A stretch of 64,000 bases of DNA from Ignavibacteriota bacterium (GCA_016218045.1 JACRFB010000013.1:1-64000); one strand, 5' to 3'. Positions 46,652 to 56,157 are shown, counted from the stretch's first letter. Numbers and translations: made by a program. The notes: generated by a model from the letters alone, not told the origin.

Positions 46652-46680
46652 AATGTAGAGATGGATCATCCGTGTTTCAA
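46652..46680 (-). promoter_or_regulatory. Promoter of the glycoside-hydrolase-like gene
   Basis: On the minus strand TTGAAA (46675-46680), 17 bp, TACATT (46652-46657); leader about 19 nt. Confidence 0.55.
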
Positions 46681-46745
46681 CTGCTCGGCGCGGATCAGCG
46701 ATCCTTCCTTCGCGGGTCCTCGCACTCGGGGCATGGCTCCTGACA

Positions 46746-48152
46746 CTATCGCTCGATGGTGATCTTTCTGCTCTCCGTGTATGCTCCCGTATGCATGCGC
46801 AGAACATACATACCACACGGCAATACCGAACCGTTGAAATGCAATTCGTGCAGGCCCGGTGTAGTTTCGCTGATAGGCAGTCCCGCCACCCGCCGTCCGA
46901 AGAGATCGAAGATGTGGATCCCTGCCGGTCCGTCGTTGCCGGGCACATCGGCGTCGATGTAATAGCGGATCGTGGTTACGGCGGAGAACGGATGGGGATA
47001 TATCTCGCGCAGTTGAAAATGACGGTGCATATTCGTTTCCGATACGCGGTCGATCGCCGTCGGTATTTCATTGAGCCGTGCCAGTGAATCGTGCATGCGT
47101 TGGAACATGGCAGCATAGCCGGGGAAGTCGAGATCGCTGACGTACAGTTCGAAGTACATCCCGTTGGTCACAGCCATCGCCTTGAGCATTGCGATGTCGG
47201 GTCCGGAGGAATCGGTCTTGCACACATCCGTCTTTGTGGAGTCGAGAAAGGGGACACGCCAGCTCTGCAGCATCTGATACATCGTGAACGTGGAATCGCG
47301 GACGGCATAGAGAGGATTGCTGTTGTTCGCGGGCGGCCCGCTGCAGGCGAGATTTTCCTGGAAGAATCCCAGCATCGGATACCCGGACGACGTGTTGACG
47401 CGCTGGAGCAGTGCGTCTCGCACTGCGTCCGAAAGACGCGGTGTTGTGATATCGTCCTGCATGCCGAAGAGCGCCACAAAACAGAATGTGCGCGGAAAAT
47501 GTGTCCGGACGATTTCAGCAGTGCGCACGATTGCGTCCACAAACACAGTTCGTGAATACGTCGGATGCGAGGTCAGAGAATGGTTCAGATCCCGTATGCC
47601 GTTGGTCCCTATCGGCGTGGCATCGATCTGCGCGAGAACAGGGTGATCCCGCAGCGGCAGAGATGCATTGTCGCGTATACTCCACACACGGTGTGCGCCG
47701 AGGGCGGCGTGCAGTGATTCGAAACGTTCGAGTGCGATGGCATCCCACGGCACGGCCGTGTAAAACGAATCCCGGTTGAGTCGAAGGATATGGGATTGGA
47801 CCCCGGGCATCTGCATAATGTAGGATGGTGTCTTCATACGAAATACGTCGAGTGTCAGCTCCTGCCCCAATGTGTCGAGGCGCCGTACAACGGCATCGAT
47901 GGAGCTGAAATCGTACATGTCTCGCTGCGGCTCGATCACGCTCCAATCGACACGCATCACAAAGCCGTCCACATAGGGATGGGAGCGGATGCCGGACGCG
48001 CTCGCCTGGCCAATGACGTAGATTCCATACGGCCTGGAAGCGGACACCGCATTCGAACTCCGCCACACGTGTGTCTCTTGAGAAACGAGCACACTCGTCA
48101 GGAGGAGGATGGCGGGAACAATGCGGCAAAACAAACGCGTGTGTGTGTGCAT
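46746..48152 (-). CDS. T9SS-secreted barrel-like protein B
   Basis: A 468-aa secreted protein. Signal peptide about 1-25. The N-terminal block SRPYGIYVIGQASASGIR and PYVDGFVMRVDWSVIEP parallels the gene at 41097 (PYVSGFLVRISWADLEP), so the two are paralogues. Both continue with a conserved VPWDxIxLxxxExLxxAxGA segment. A T9SS sorting domain is at about 385-468 (YPHPFSAVTTIRY, IFDLFGRRVA, LPCGMYVLRM, end ITIER). It resembles an incompletely classified glycoside-hydrolase barrel; catalytic residues could not be fixed. Divergent from the AHSA1 gene. Confidence 0.82.
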   Translation of the reverse strand: MHTHTRLFCRIVPAILLLTSVLVSQETHVWRSSNAVSASRPYGIYVIGQASASGIRSHPYVDGFVMRVDWSVIEPQRDMYDFSSIDAVVRRLDTLGQELTLDVFRMKTPSYIMQMPGVQSHILRLNRDSFYTAVPWDAIALERFESLHAALGAHRVWSIRDNASLPLRDHPVLAQIDATPIGTNGIRDLNHSLTSHPTYSRTVFVDAIVRTAEIVRTHFPRTFCFVALFGMQDDITTPRLSDAVRDALLQRVNTSSGYPMLGFFQENLACSGPPANNSNPLYAVRDSTFTMYQMLQSWRVPFLDSTKTDVCKTDSSGPDIAMLKAMAVTNGMYFELYVSDLDFPGYAAMFQRMHDSLARLNEIPTAIDRVSETNMHRHFQLREIYPHPFSAVTTIRYYIDADVPGNDGPAGIHIFDLFGRRVAGLPISETTPGLHELHFNGSVLPCGMYVLRMHTGAYTESRKITIER

Positions 48153-48276
48153 GGGCGCTTCTCTGTGTGACCTGTCTGCTGCGAAAGATGAATCCGGGAA
48201 AGCGACACGTATCGTACTACACTATGCGTGAATATCTTCGTATACTCCGTCACACACAAAGAAAGGTTGATAGATC

Positions 48277-48723
48277 ATGTCCACCGGTATAGTAGAACTT
48301 CACCGCGTTCTTCGCGCGCAGCCCGAACGGGTTTACCGCGCATTCCTCGATCCGGCCGCACAAGCGAAATGGCTTCCGCCGTATGGCTTCACGTGTACAG
48401 TCCACAGCATGGATGTGCGTGTTGGTGGCACGTACAGAATGTCGTTTACAAATTTCTCGACGAATCAGAGCCATTCATTCGGAGGGGAATATGTGGAACT
48501 TGTCCCTTCTGAACGCATCCGCTACACGGATAGCTTTGAAGACCCGAACCTGCCCGGATTGATGCAGACCACAGTATCTTTGAAACAGGTGTCATGCGGA
48601 ACGGAGCTGCGTATTGTGCAGGAAGGGATTCCCGATGCAATTCCGCTCGAGATGTGTTATCTCGGGTGGCAGGAATCGCTCGCACAGCTCGCGTTGCTGG
48701 TAGAGCCCGAAATACCGGGCTGA
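48277..48723 (+). CDS. AHSA1/SRPBCC-family protein
   Basis: A 148-aa cytoplasmic helix-grip fold protein (START-like, AHSA1/YndB type). Signatures are VYRAFLDPAAQAKWLPPYGF and the DVRVGGTYRMSF strand, plus FGGEYVELVPSERIRYTDSF. Such proteins bind hydrophobic ligands or assist chaperones; the ligand is unknown. It stands alone between two secreted-protein genes and the ribosome site is weak. A TATACT box at 48241-48246 may be its -10. Confidence 0.9.
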   Translation: MSTGIVELHRVLRAQPERVYRAFLDPAAQAKWLPPYGFTCTVHSMDVRVGGTYRMSFTNFSTNQSHSFGGEYVELVPSERIRYTDSFEDPNLPGLMQTTVSLKQVSCGTELRIVQEGIPDAIPLEMCYLGWQESLAQLALLVEPEIPG

Positions 48724-48881
48724 TGCGAACATACACGTATGTCTTGCGTTGTAACGACGCCGATTGAATTACGGATGCGCGCAGAACACGGGTCCTGTCG
48801 CGCATTCATTCATTCACATTGTGTCACGTCGTCGCTCCGGCATCCATTACTGTGATGCGGCCGAATACACCGTCCGCTGTT

Positions 48882-51125
48882 TCAGGGACGTTTGTTGTTC
48901 GAAGCGCTTACGCCGATGCTGCCCATAGTGCCGTTAATCCGAACGGGTCCGCCGGAAGTAGTGATGGAGGATTCCGGGCGCAGGACAAAGATGCCCCACA
49001 CGTCACCATCCTGGGATGATCCCGGCTGGCCGGAGACAGTCACAGCGCCTTCGCTACTCGCGCTGATGTTACCACCGTCAAGCAGCATAACGCCGTGATT
49101 ACCGTGAGATGCGCCCCTGCCGCCGCCTTCACCACGAACTGTGACATCACCTCCGGCCGAGAATATGGAAGATCCCGCACCTGTCAGGAACACACCCGGA
49201 TTATTGTTGCCGTACGTGAGTGCACCTGTACCTGAAACATGAAGGGCGCCGATGCCGCCGGCAGTGATCTGACCGGCGAGATCAATCAGCACTCCAGCAT
49301 TGTGTGCGGACTGTGCTCTGCCATCGGCCAGACCGGTCACGCGCACGCTTCCTCCCTCCGATGTGATTCGGCTCTGTGCACCGGAAACGTGTACGCCGAC
49401 ATTGCCATGCCCGTTTGTTGCACCGCCCGTGCCCTGCACTGCTACTGCGCCGGTGCGTCCCGCGCTGAGAACACCGCGGTTGCGCACGGCGACCCCAATA
49501 TTGCCTGACGACGCGGCGCTCCCGCCGCCTTGTCCCACTACGCGTACCTGACCGCCTGCTGACGTGATAGTAGAATTGACATCTGTAAGCAGCACCCCCA
49601 TGTTCTCGTCACCGACGGACAGTCCACCTCTTCCTAGCACAGAGACCGTTCCGGTCCCTTCGCTGCGAAACTCGCTGCCTTGTGAAATCTTCACACCGAT
49701 GTTGGCGGAGGACAATAGGTCTGCCGATCCACCACCGCTGCCGTTCGCCGACAGTGAGCCAGTCCCGCGGGCAAAGACGTGCATATCGTCGTGCAGCCAT
49801 ATTCCGTGGTTGTTCTGAGAAGGACCGAGTCCGCCTCCTTCGCCGGTGATGCTCACATCGCCTCGTGTCGATGCCACGAGTGAGTTTGTCCCCTTGCACA
49901 TCACGCCCACATTGTCGTTGCCGCCACTCCGTCCGCCTATGCCCCGAAGCGTTATTGCACCGTGCCCCTGTGCTGTGATTTTTCCTCCATTGAGGACAGC
50001 CAAACCGATGTTGTCCGCGGCGTCTCCGCTACCGCCGCCGAGTCCGGTCACGTTCACGCTGCCGCCTGAGGAAGTGATTTGTGCGAGTCCGGCGACATTC
50101 ACACCCTTGTTGCCTCCACCAGATGAATGTCCTCCCATGCCGGTAATATAGACAGTGCCGTCACTTCCTGCGCTCACCACGCTGCCGTTCCCGAGCATCA
50201 CTCCTGTGTTGCCCGAGGAGGCGCTTAGACCACCACCCTGACCGGTCATGTGCACATTGCTGCCGATGGACGTGATGACTCCGCCGGAGATCATCCACAC
50301 GCCGTAATTGAAATTCCCCGGAGCAGATCCACCGACTCCCTGCACGAGTGTGGTGCCGACACTTCCACCCGTTATACGCGCTTTGCCCATCATGTGAACG
50401 CCGTAATTATCCGCAAGGAGATTCCCGCCTGTTCCCTTGACACGCAGGTTTCCCTCGCCGTTACAGGCGAGAACGCTGTTTGCGAGTGTGATGCCGCGGA
50501 AGTTCCCGCTGCTCGGCAGAGGCTGCTGATTGGCCTCAACCGTCAAGTGCCCGTTTTCCGTAACAATCGCACTGTTCTCCAGCATCTGCACATGGCGGCT
50601 CACCTTGATAGTTGCGGTACCAGATCCCGACAGGCGCACCGAAGCTCCTGCCAGAAATTCCACATGATCCAGTCCGGGGGCTGCATCATCGTCCTGCATG
50701 TCGACGTTTAACGAGGCGTCGCGGGCAAAAACGATATCACCGGTGAAATGAACACCGTCATCGCCCCTGCCGCCGTTGATCAAAAGCGACGGAAGTGCCG
50801 TGGTGAACGTTCCGATGTTGACGACATCGTCACCGTCACCCGCGTTGATCACGATCGATGTGACTCCCTTTAACGGCAGTTCTGCGGGGAGGGCGCGTGT
50901 TGTGCTGCCGTTGAATGAAAACGTGCCGCCGCCTGCAGCAAAACAGATATTGGCACCGCTTTGTCTGATATGTAATACGCCTGAGCTGCCGACTGCGTCG
51001 GTGCAGACCATCTGTCCGCCGTTGCGTGTGATCGTATACTGCTGGGCCTGTGATAGTGAACCAAAGAAGAACACAAAAAGGCATATCGTCGAAAGAGCGC
51101 GGGCGATATGGAGAGGGGAATACAT
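48882..51125 (-). CDS. Exported 16-coil beta-helix repeat protein with no T9SS sorting domain
   Basis: A 747-aa protein of unknown function. Signal peptide about 1-27 (LSQAQQ). Residues 90-126 hold two RTX-like calcium-binding turns (NAGDGDDVV, NGGRGDDGV). Residues 208-735 are 16 tandem coils of 32-36 aa, each of the form NxGVxxxxxxxIxSxGxxxVxVxGxGGxS, which should form a right-handed parallel beta-helix like adhesins and pectate-lyase folds. Alternate coils are more alike than neighbours, suggesting a two-coil duplication unit. It ends NNKRP and lacks the sorting domain of its neighbours. It may be periplasmic or exported another way. It has its own promoter. Confidence 0.85.
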   Translation of the reverse strand: MYSPLHIARALSTICLFVFFFGSLSQAQQYTITRNGGQMVCTDAVGSSGVLHIRQSGANICFAAGGGTFSFNGSTTRALPAELPLKGVTSIVINAGDGDDVVNIGTFTTALPSLLINGGRGDDGVHFTGDIVFARDASLNVDMQDDDAAPGLDHVEFLAGASVRLSGSGTATIKVSRHVQMLENSAIVTENGHLTVEANQQPLPSSGNFRGITLANSVLACNGEGNLRVKGTGGNLLADNYGVHMMGKARITGGSVGTTLVQGVGGSAPGNFNYGVWMISGGVITSIGSNVHMTGQGGGLSASSGNTGVMLGNGSVVSAGSDGTVYITGMGGHSSGGGNKGVNVAGLAQITSSGGSVNVTGLGGGSGDAADNIGLAVLNGGKITAQGHGAITLRGIGGRSGGNDNVGVMCKGTNSLVASTRGDVSITGEGGGLGPSQNNHGIWLHDDMHVFARGTGSLSANGSGGGSADLLSSANIGVKISQGSEFRSEGTGTVSVLGRGGLSVGDENMGVLLTDVNSTITSAGGQVRVVGQGGGSAASSGNIGVAVRNRGVLSAGRTGAVAVQGTGGATNGHGNVGVHVSGAQSRITSEGGSVRVTGLADGRAQSAHNAGVLIDLAGQITAGGIGALHVSGTGALTYGNNNPGVFLTGAGSSIFSAGGDVTVRGEGGGRGASHGNHGVMLLDGGNISASSEGAVTVSGQPGSSQDGDVWGIFVLRPESSITTSGGPVRINGTMGSIGVSASNNKRP
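48921..50504 (-). repeat. Sixteen about 100-bp coding coil repeats
   Basis: DNA coding for the 16 coils, each about 99-102 bp, most easily seen in the N(x)GV motif that opens each coil. Confidence 0.85.
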
Positions 51126-51451
51126 GGTGATTTCCAGAGATAGGTATAGCGTGAGCTGAAGACGCCTTCAACGCAGGCGCGAAGGAGAATGTGAGCCAAA
51201 ATCGCCAAATGAGCAGATTATTGGAGTGACATATCCTAAACACCCCATTCAGTACTTATGTTCCGGGCCTTCACGGAAAAACTGCGGAAATCAGCGGGAA
51301 TCACTCATGCATGTGAATTGGACGTGCTCCCAACACCTCCATGCGAACAAGTGTCCTTTTCAAGCGGAACGCCTCGATCGCGTGATATCATTCTTGAGCG
51401 TGCGGTTTTCTGCCTGAGAGTGGATAAAAACCATGCAACACGTATAGATAA
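51126..51451. other. Intergenic stretch of 326 bp
   Basis: Lies between the 16-coil gene and the hydrolase downstream of 53023. It holds the promoter at 51143-51171 and no open reading frame or RNA structure I could support. Confidence 0.6.
51143..51171 (-). promoter_or_regulatory. Promoter of the 16-coil protein
   Basis: On the minus strand TTGAAG (51166-51171), 17 bp, TATACC (51143-51148); the leader would be about 11 nt. Confidence 0.55.
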
Positions 51452-53023
51452 TCAATCCACGACGAGCATTGGTATGGATTCCTCAGACGAACCACTCACG
51501 ATACGAACAAAATAGATGCCCGCACTCATGGACCCGGAATACCACTTCACAGAATGCCTACCCGGCATCTGCTCGCCGTTGTCCGTGATACACAATTCTC
51601 GCCCGACTGCGTCGATAATGCTCAACCGCACGGGCATCGGTGCCGGTAGAACGTATGAAATGGTGACTTCCGAACGGGCAGGACTGGGATAATAATTCAG
51701 ATCGAAGCCGCGGGAGGGCGCAAACGGTGCGACATGCGTTGTTGTGATAAACCTTTCAAAAAAACGGAGCGTCGCTCTATTCCTGTCGCTGAAAAACTGA
51801 TGATTTGCGAGAGCGGACCGAATTTGATCCAGCACATCTGCCAACTGAGACTGCGTGAAGGCGGCGATTGCGGGATATGACCGGGGTTCTCTTTGTATCC
51901 TCTCCTGCAGTGTATCCGACACCGTCATTCGCAGAAAAAGGGAAGAGTCGAGCTGGCCGTTGTTTAAAAGATCGGTATGCAGGGCCGTCGCCATCGCGGG
52001 TGTGATTCCCGCGATACGCAGAAATCGTTCAGGGAAGACTGGAGATCTGTCGTGATACGTGAACTCCGTGGGTACATGCCGGGAGAGCAATGTGCGGTAA
52101 TTCTCTTCCGCGATGCTATTGTCGGTTTCTTCATTGTCGTCCCAACGGGCATTATTCCAGATATGCGGTATCGTGGTAACGGCTACAATCCCCCGCAGAG
52201 CTTCCGCACAGTAGGTGGCCGTGGCTTTTGCCCCAATCTGCATACCCAGGGTTGGTGCAAAACTTCCTCCAGCACTCATTCCTACGACAAAGAGTGGTGC
52301 GGATTGCGGCAAAACACCCCTCGCAGTCAAACTATCGAGAACGATACGGATGTTGGAAACGTCGACATTGTCCTGTGCAACCCGATTGACCCAGCGTCTT
52401 TTACCGTCTCCGTTTTGGTCGCCGATGGTCACTTCTTCCGCGTCGATCGCAAGCATGGCGAAGCCGGCCGCATTGGCGTCACGCGTGAACTGAACTGCTT
52501 CCTCTGCTGTGAACCAGGCCCGGCCCGAGCCGTTAGTCCCGTGGCAGGCGATAATGATTCCCCGTGCCTGAGGAGGGACGGTGTACCAGACCTCCTTCAA
52601 CACGTCGCGTCCGCGGATTTTCTCGTAGCTGAGTTTGAGTGCAGCCGCATCGACGAATACCGCGTGTACTGCCACATCTGCATCGGGCATGATAAAGGTT
52701 GTATGCCATTCGAGGGAATCGGCGAATCGTACGCCAGCAGCGGCGACGTCCCATCGCTGAAAAACGGAATCCGCCGGATACGAGCGGGCAAAGACGTGTA
52801 CTGAGTCGCCTGCACGATAGACACCACCCCCGTACCCGTTTTCGACTGTGACGCGGCGCGTTCCAGCGGTTTGTCCAACGCACGTTGCAGTGCCGAACCC
52901 GCACAGGAAAAGGGCAAGCACCATCACACGACGAAGCCGAAAGCCGCGTCGCTCCGCCGCGGGCCGTTGTGTTGAGTGTTTATCGAAATACATCGAGGTC
53001 GGACACATTCTGAGAAACTTCAT
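51452..53023 (-). CDS. T9SS-secreted alpha/beta-hydrolase with InlB-like domain
   Basis: A secreted protein of up to 523 aa. The start is uncertain: ATG codons at 53023, 52993 and 52924 (MVLALFLCGFG) all lie in frame and the signal peptide is best from the last. An InlB/Big-type repeat (about 55-125, VTVENGYGGGVYRAGDSV) precedes an alpha/beta-hydrolase (about 130-430) with oxyanion H161-G162 (ACHGTNGSG) and nucleophile S250 in VGMSAGG. The third catalytic residue could not be fixed. A T9SS sorting domain ends it (about 440-523, YYPSPARSEV, IDAVGRELC, MSAGIYFVRI, end LVVD). Substrate unknown. Confidence 0.82.
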   Translation of the reverse strand: MKFLRMCPTSMYFDKHSTQRPAAERRGFRLRRVMVLALFLCGFGTATCVGQTAGTRRVTVENGYGGGVYRAGDSVHVFARSYPADSVFQRWDVAAAGVRFADSLEWHTTFIMPDADVAVHAVFVDAAALKLSYEKIRGRDVLKEVWYTVPPQARGIIIACHGTNGSGRAWFTAEEAVQFTRDANAAGFAMLAIDAEEVTIGDQNGDGKRRWVNRVAQDNVDVSNIRIVLDSLTARGVLPQSAPLFVVGMSAGGSFAPTLGMQIGAKATATYCAEALRGIVAVTTIPHIWNNARWDDNEETDNSIAEENYRTLLSRHVPTEFTYHDRSPVFPERFLRIAGITPAMATALHTDLLNNGQLDSSLFLRMTVSDTLQERIQREPRSYPAIAAFTQSQLADVLDQIRSALANHQFFSDRNRATLRFFERFITTTHVAPFAPSRGFDLNYYPSPARSEVTISYVLPAPMPVRLSIIDAVGRELCITDNGEQMPGRHSVKWYSGSMSAGIYFVRIVSGSSEESIPMLVVD

Positions 53024-53318
53024 TTGCTGAGATTGGATGGCTGATTCCGGTCGATCAGGACGATGTGATGCTGTTGCAGGTCTATGTGTGTATCACATGT
53101 AATGGAGAAAGGCATGTCTGCGCGGATGGGTGCAGCTTCGTGCGTATGACAGATGGGCCTGCACGGCGTTTAACCTCTCGGCGCTACGCGCGAGTGACAG
53201 TGATGCCCGCTCAGAGCGGAGATGTTATCCGCCTTGAGCAGTGCTGACGTTGCAATGGGCCTTCCGCCCGAATGCAGCACGCGTTGAACAGAGATGTACT
53301 CCGGCTGCTGCGTGTATG
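53024..53318. other. Intergenic stretch of about 295 bp
   Basis: It lies between the hydrolase and the FN3 protein (the stretch is about 390 bp if the hydrolase starts at 52924). No tRNA-like fold, CRISPR or gene was seen; short ATG-led readings here have no support. Confidence 0.5.
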
Positions 53319-55700
53319 TTACCGGACAATCAGCACGGGTTTGGTCAGATACCCCGCGCGTGTTTCGACCACCAGATGGTACACCCCCGCAGGAACACCG
53401 TTGGTATTTACAACGCCATTCGATGTGGCGGCATACTGCACAACACGGCCCAAGGCGTCAACAAGTTGTGAGGATAGTATCGCTGCGGGCGCACGCACAG
53501 TGAAATGCAGTTGTGTTGTCGCAGGCTGAGGATAGATGTCCAGATCTGGCTGCGTGGTGGTCTCGACAGTTTCTGTGGAGACGGGCCCTCCTTCAACACG
53601 CCATACATGCAGAAGGACGCGTCCGTCCAGCTCCGGTGCCATCTCCACCGCATAGAACAATCGGTTTGTAATGTCGTAGGCGGCATCACGAAGCACGGAG
53701 AAACGTCGGGGAAATATGCTCGCAGGCGGACGCAAGGCGGCATACGGCTGTGGTACATGCGGCTGCATAACGCCAGCGGCAACACGGGCAAGATCTGTTG
53801 GATCGTAGAAGACGAGCATGGGGATGCGGCTGTGTCCGCGCCACCCCTTGCCGTCTGGATCCGTATCCGCAAACGCAGGATAAGGTAGGTCGGCTGTTAC
53901 CCAGTCGTGATGCATACTCTCACCGGTGTATCCGTACCAGTTGTCCCCTCTGCCCTTGTTGCCGAATAACACTACTGCGCTGCGGCTCCCTGCCGCAACC
54001 CAGGCAGCGCCGCGGAACCAGTCGGCATGATGGTAATTCGCAAAGGAGTTCGGATAAAAATGCGGAGCGCTCTGCTCAACTGGTCCGTACTGCACGAGAG
54101 CAACGGCCGACAGTTCCGCATTCGGCGCGGGCGGCGATGCCGGATCCGGTGCACGGAAGGCATGGAGTGTGGGACCAAGTCCACTCAGCCCCCCCTCCCG
54201 GTTTCTTCCGGTCACAAGGCGTCTGCCGCCGGTATGTGCATTTGCCCAATTCTCGGGGAGCGCAAACAAATAATCATTCAACGCGGCGTCGAGTGGTGTC
54301 GTCGACGTGTTGACGTACCAGGCGCCATGGCGGGCAGCACCAGCGAGCGGTGTGGCGCGCGTAACAGAGATGGACGCCGTCTTTTCGGCAGTCACCTGGT
54401 AATAATAACTCCAGGCGCTGTAGAGTGCCCCGCCTCCGGCTGAGGGCAGCCACGCAAGTCCCACATTCCACACATCAACAAAAGGCCAGGCGATGACACT
54501 CGGCGGCCTGATGTTCACAAAATCCTGCAGCAGTGTTGCCTCGTTCAATGCGTCCACGGTAGCGGCAATTTTCGGAGCCGGAAGTCCTATTTCTCCCACA
54601 AACCCGTCGTCGGGTCCACTGTTGTTTACCGTGAACAGCGAGCCGGGAAAGCCGTCTCCTGAACCCGCGCCTGTTTGTCCGCCATCACCGTCGGGATTGT
54701 ACGCCACGGCCTCGCCCCCGTAATTGACCGGGTCAGGCAAACGGATGGCGCCGAGATATGTAAACGCATTGGGTTGCAGCAAGTCGGGACGAGAAGACGG
54801 GAACGCCGATGTTGTCACGTCAGTGGCTGTGCTCTGTGCACTTTCATTGCCGGTGTGGTCGAGCGCGGCAACCGTGCAGGTATACCGGGTCGACGGGCTG
54901 AGATGATGGATGGTGTCGTTCGTGGTGGAACTGTACCGCTCGATCTCGCCATTCAATCGTATGAGATATCCGACCGTCCCGGTGTTGTCATTTGACGCGT
55001 TCCATCGAAGTACAACGGTGCTCGAATTGAGTGCCGATCCCTGCAGTCCGGTCGGCATCGATGGCGCCTGTGTGTCCGCATCATTCATGAGTTCGATCTT
55101 GTCACACACGAGCGCGGGCTTTCGTGAGTTGTCGCCCCATTCGATTGCGAGGTTGATGTTTACCAGTGACGCGGCGCCGTCCGTTTTGTGTACTCCTGCT
55201 GTCTCGATATTAAACGCAGTCCGGCATGACGAACGTGGAGCGACCCGTGTGTACGTGTTCCGATAGTCGTCGTATTGCCGCATCGTGAACCACGAACCCG
55301 TCGAGGTCCCGCCCTCCGGCACATCGGAATCAGTGAAGCTTATACGTGCCGTGAATATGATGTCCTCATCCGAATTGTTGAACCACGTCACGACCACGCG
55401 TTCACCCCGGGAGAATGTACGTGCAGATCCGCGCACGCCGCGGCTGTCCGTCAGTTCATCAACATCCGTTGCGACGACAACGCCGCCAGGACCGGCGGCA
55501 GTGTACGTGAGGTTACCGCTTGTGAGAACGGTGTTCCATCCTGCAAGACCGAATGTGTTCGATGGTGCGCTTGCGCCGAAATCCACCAACAATGTTGTCT
55601 GCGTGTACGCCGCCGGAATTGTTCCGACAAAAAGAAAGACAAGGCAATAGAAACGTGCCGTCGAAAAACGACGTGCAGCGGATACATGATGCTGCGGCAT
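53319..55700 (-). CDS. T9SS-secreted protein with fibronectin type III domain
   Basis: A 793-aa secreted protein. The start MPQHHVSAARR at 55700 has a GGGGGG ribosome-like site and gives a signal peptide (about 1-34, YTQ). An N-terminal sandwich (about 35-215) is followed by an FN3 domain (about 218-310, APSMPTGLQGSALNSSTVVLRWNAS). A large unassigned domain (about 320-700) has aromatic-rich loops and mentions no catalytic motif I recognise. A T9SS sorting domain closes it (about 715-793, DIYPQPATTQLHF, LVDALGRVVQ, VPAGVYHLVV, end LIVR). It has a well-formed promoter at 55747-55775. Confidence 0.82.
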   Translation of the reverse strand: MPQHHVSAARRFSTARFYCLVFLFVGTIPAAYTQTTLLVDFGASAPSNTFGLAGWNTVLTSGNLTYTAAGPGGVVVATDVDELTDSRGVRGSARTFSRGERVVVTWFNNSDEDIIFTARISFTDSDVPEGGTSTGSWFTMRQYDDYRNTYTRVAPRSSCRTAFNIETAGVHKTDGAASLVNINLAIEWGDNSRKPALVCDKIELMNDADTQAPSMPTGLQGSALNSSTVVLRWNASNDNTGTVGYLIRLNGEIERYSSTTNDTIHHLSPSTRYTCTVAALDHTGNESAQSTATDVTTSAFPSSRPDLLQPNAFTYLGAIRLPDPVNYGGEAVAYNPDGDGGQTGAGSGDGFPGSLFTVNNSGPDDGFVGEIGLPAPKIAATVDALNEATLLQDFVNIRPPSVIAWPFVDVWNVGLAWLPSAGGGALYSAWSYYYQVTAEKTASISVTRATPLAGAARHGAWYVNTSTTPLDAALNDYLFALPENWANAHTGGRRLVTGRNREGGLSGLGPTLHAFRAPDPASPPAPNAELSAVALVQYGPVEQSAPHFYPNSFANYHHADWFRGAAWVAAGSRSAVVLFGNKGRGDNWYGYTGESMHHDWVTADLPYPAFADTDPDGKGWRGHSRIPMLVFYDPTDLARVAAGVMQPHVPQPYAALRPPASIFPRRFSVLRDAAYDITNRLFYAVEMAPELDGRVLLHVWRVEGGPVSTETVETTTQPDLDIYPQPATTQLHFTVRAPAAILSSQLVDALGRVVQYAATSNGVVNTNGVPAGVYHLVVETRAGYLTKPVLIVR

Positions 55701-55746
55701 GATGCCCCCCGGTGAGCAGGTGCGAATACGAGTGGTTACACCGCGA

Positions 55747-55775
55747 AACCTACATGCCACCCTTGAGAATGTCAA
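55747..55775 (-). promoter_or_regulatory. Promoter of the FN3 protein
   Basis: On the minus strand a perfect TTGACA (55770-55775), 17 bp, TAGGTT (55747-55752); leader about 40 nt. Confidence 0.65.
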
Positions 55776-55790
55776 TCAGCCGTGTCGCTG

Positions 55791-56123
55791 TTACCTCGCG
55801 CTGTCCGCGGACACTGCAGGGGCTGTACGCGCGAGACGCGCGCGCAGCGAATCGACAACCGCAGCGGCCTTGTTCGCTAACTCGGGATTATCCGCCGCGA
55901 TGAGTTCGGCACGCGTGATGCGTTTCTCTGCGAGGATGCGTGCGAATTGCCTGCGATAATCCGCTTTCTCTTTCAGGTAATATTCCAGTTCTTCGTCCGG
56001 CGAATTCCAGGTTTGCACGACGTCGGGCCTGTACGTGCTGCGCGGTTTGAGTACGGAATATCCGAAGAGCACCATGGATGCCAGTCCGGCTACAAGAATC
56101 AGAAGTTTTGCGACGCGGGTCAT
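55791..56123 (-). CDS. Small membrane-anchored hypothetical protein
   Basis: A 110-aa protein. The start MTRVAKLLI at 56123 gives one N-terminal hydrophobic helix (about 5-24), followed by a soluble helical part with the charged sequence EELEYYLKEKADYRRQFARILAEKRITRAELIAA and an Ala-rich tail. It looks like a bitopic inner-membrane protein. Unknown function; possible partner of the nucleotidase whose gene lies upstream on the same strand, but a strong hairpin and its own promoter lie between them. Confidence 0.6.
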   Translation of the reverse strand: MTRVAKLLILVAGLASMVLFGYSVLKPRSTYRPDVVQTWNSPDEELEYYLKEKADYRRQFARILAEKRITRAELIAADNPELANKAAAVVDSLRARLARTAPAVSADSAR

Positions 56124-56157
56124 GGGTGGCTGCACACTGTGTCAAAAGGTCGTATGC

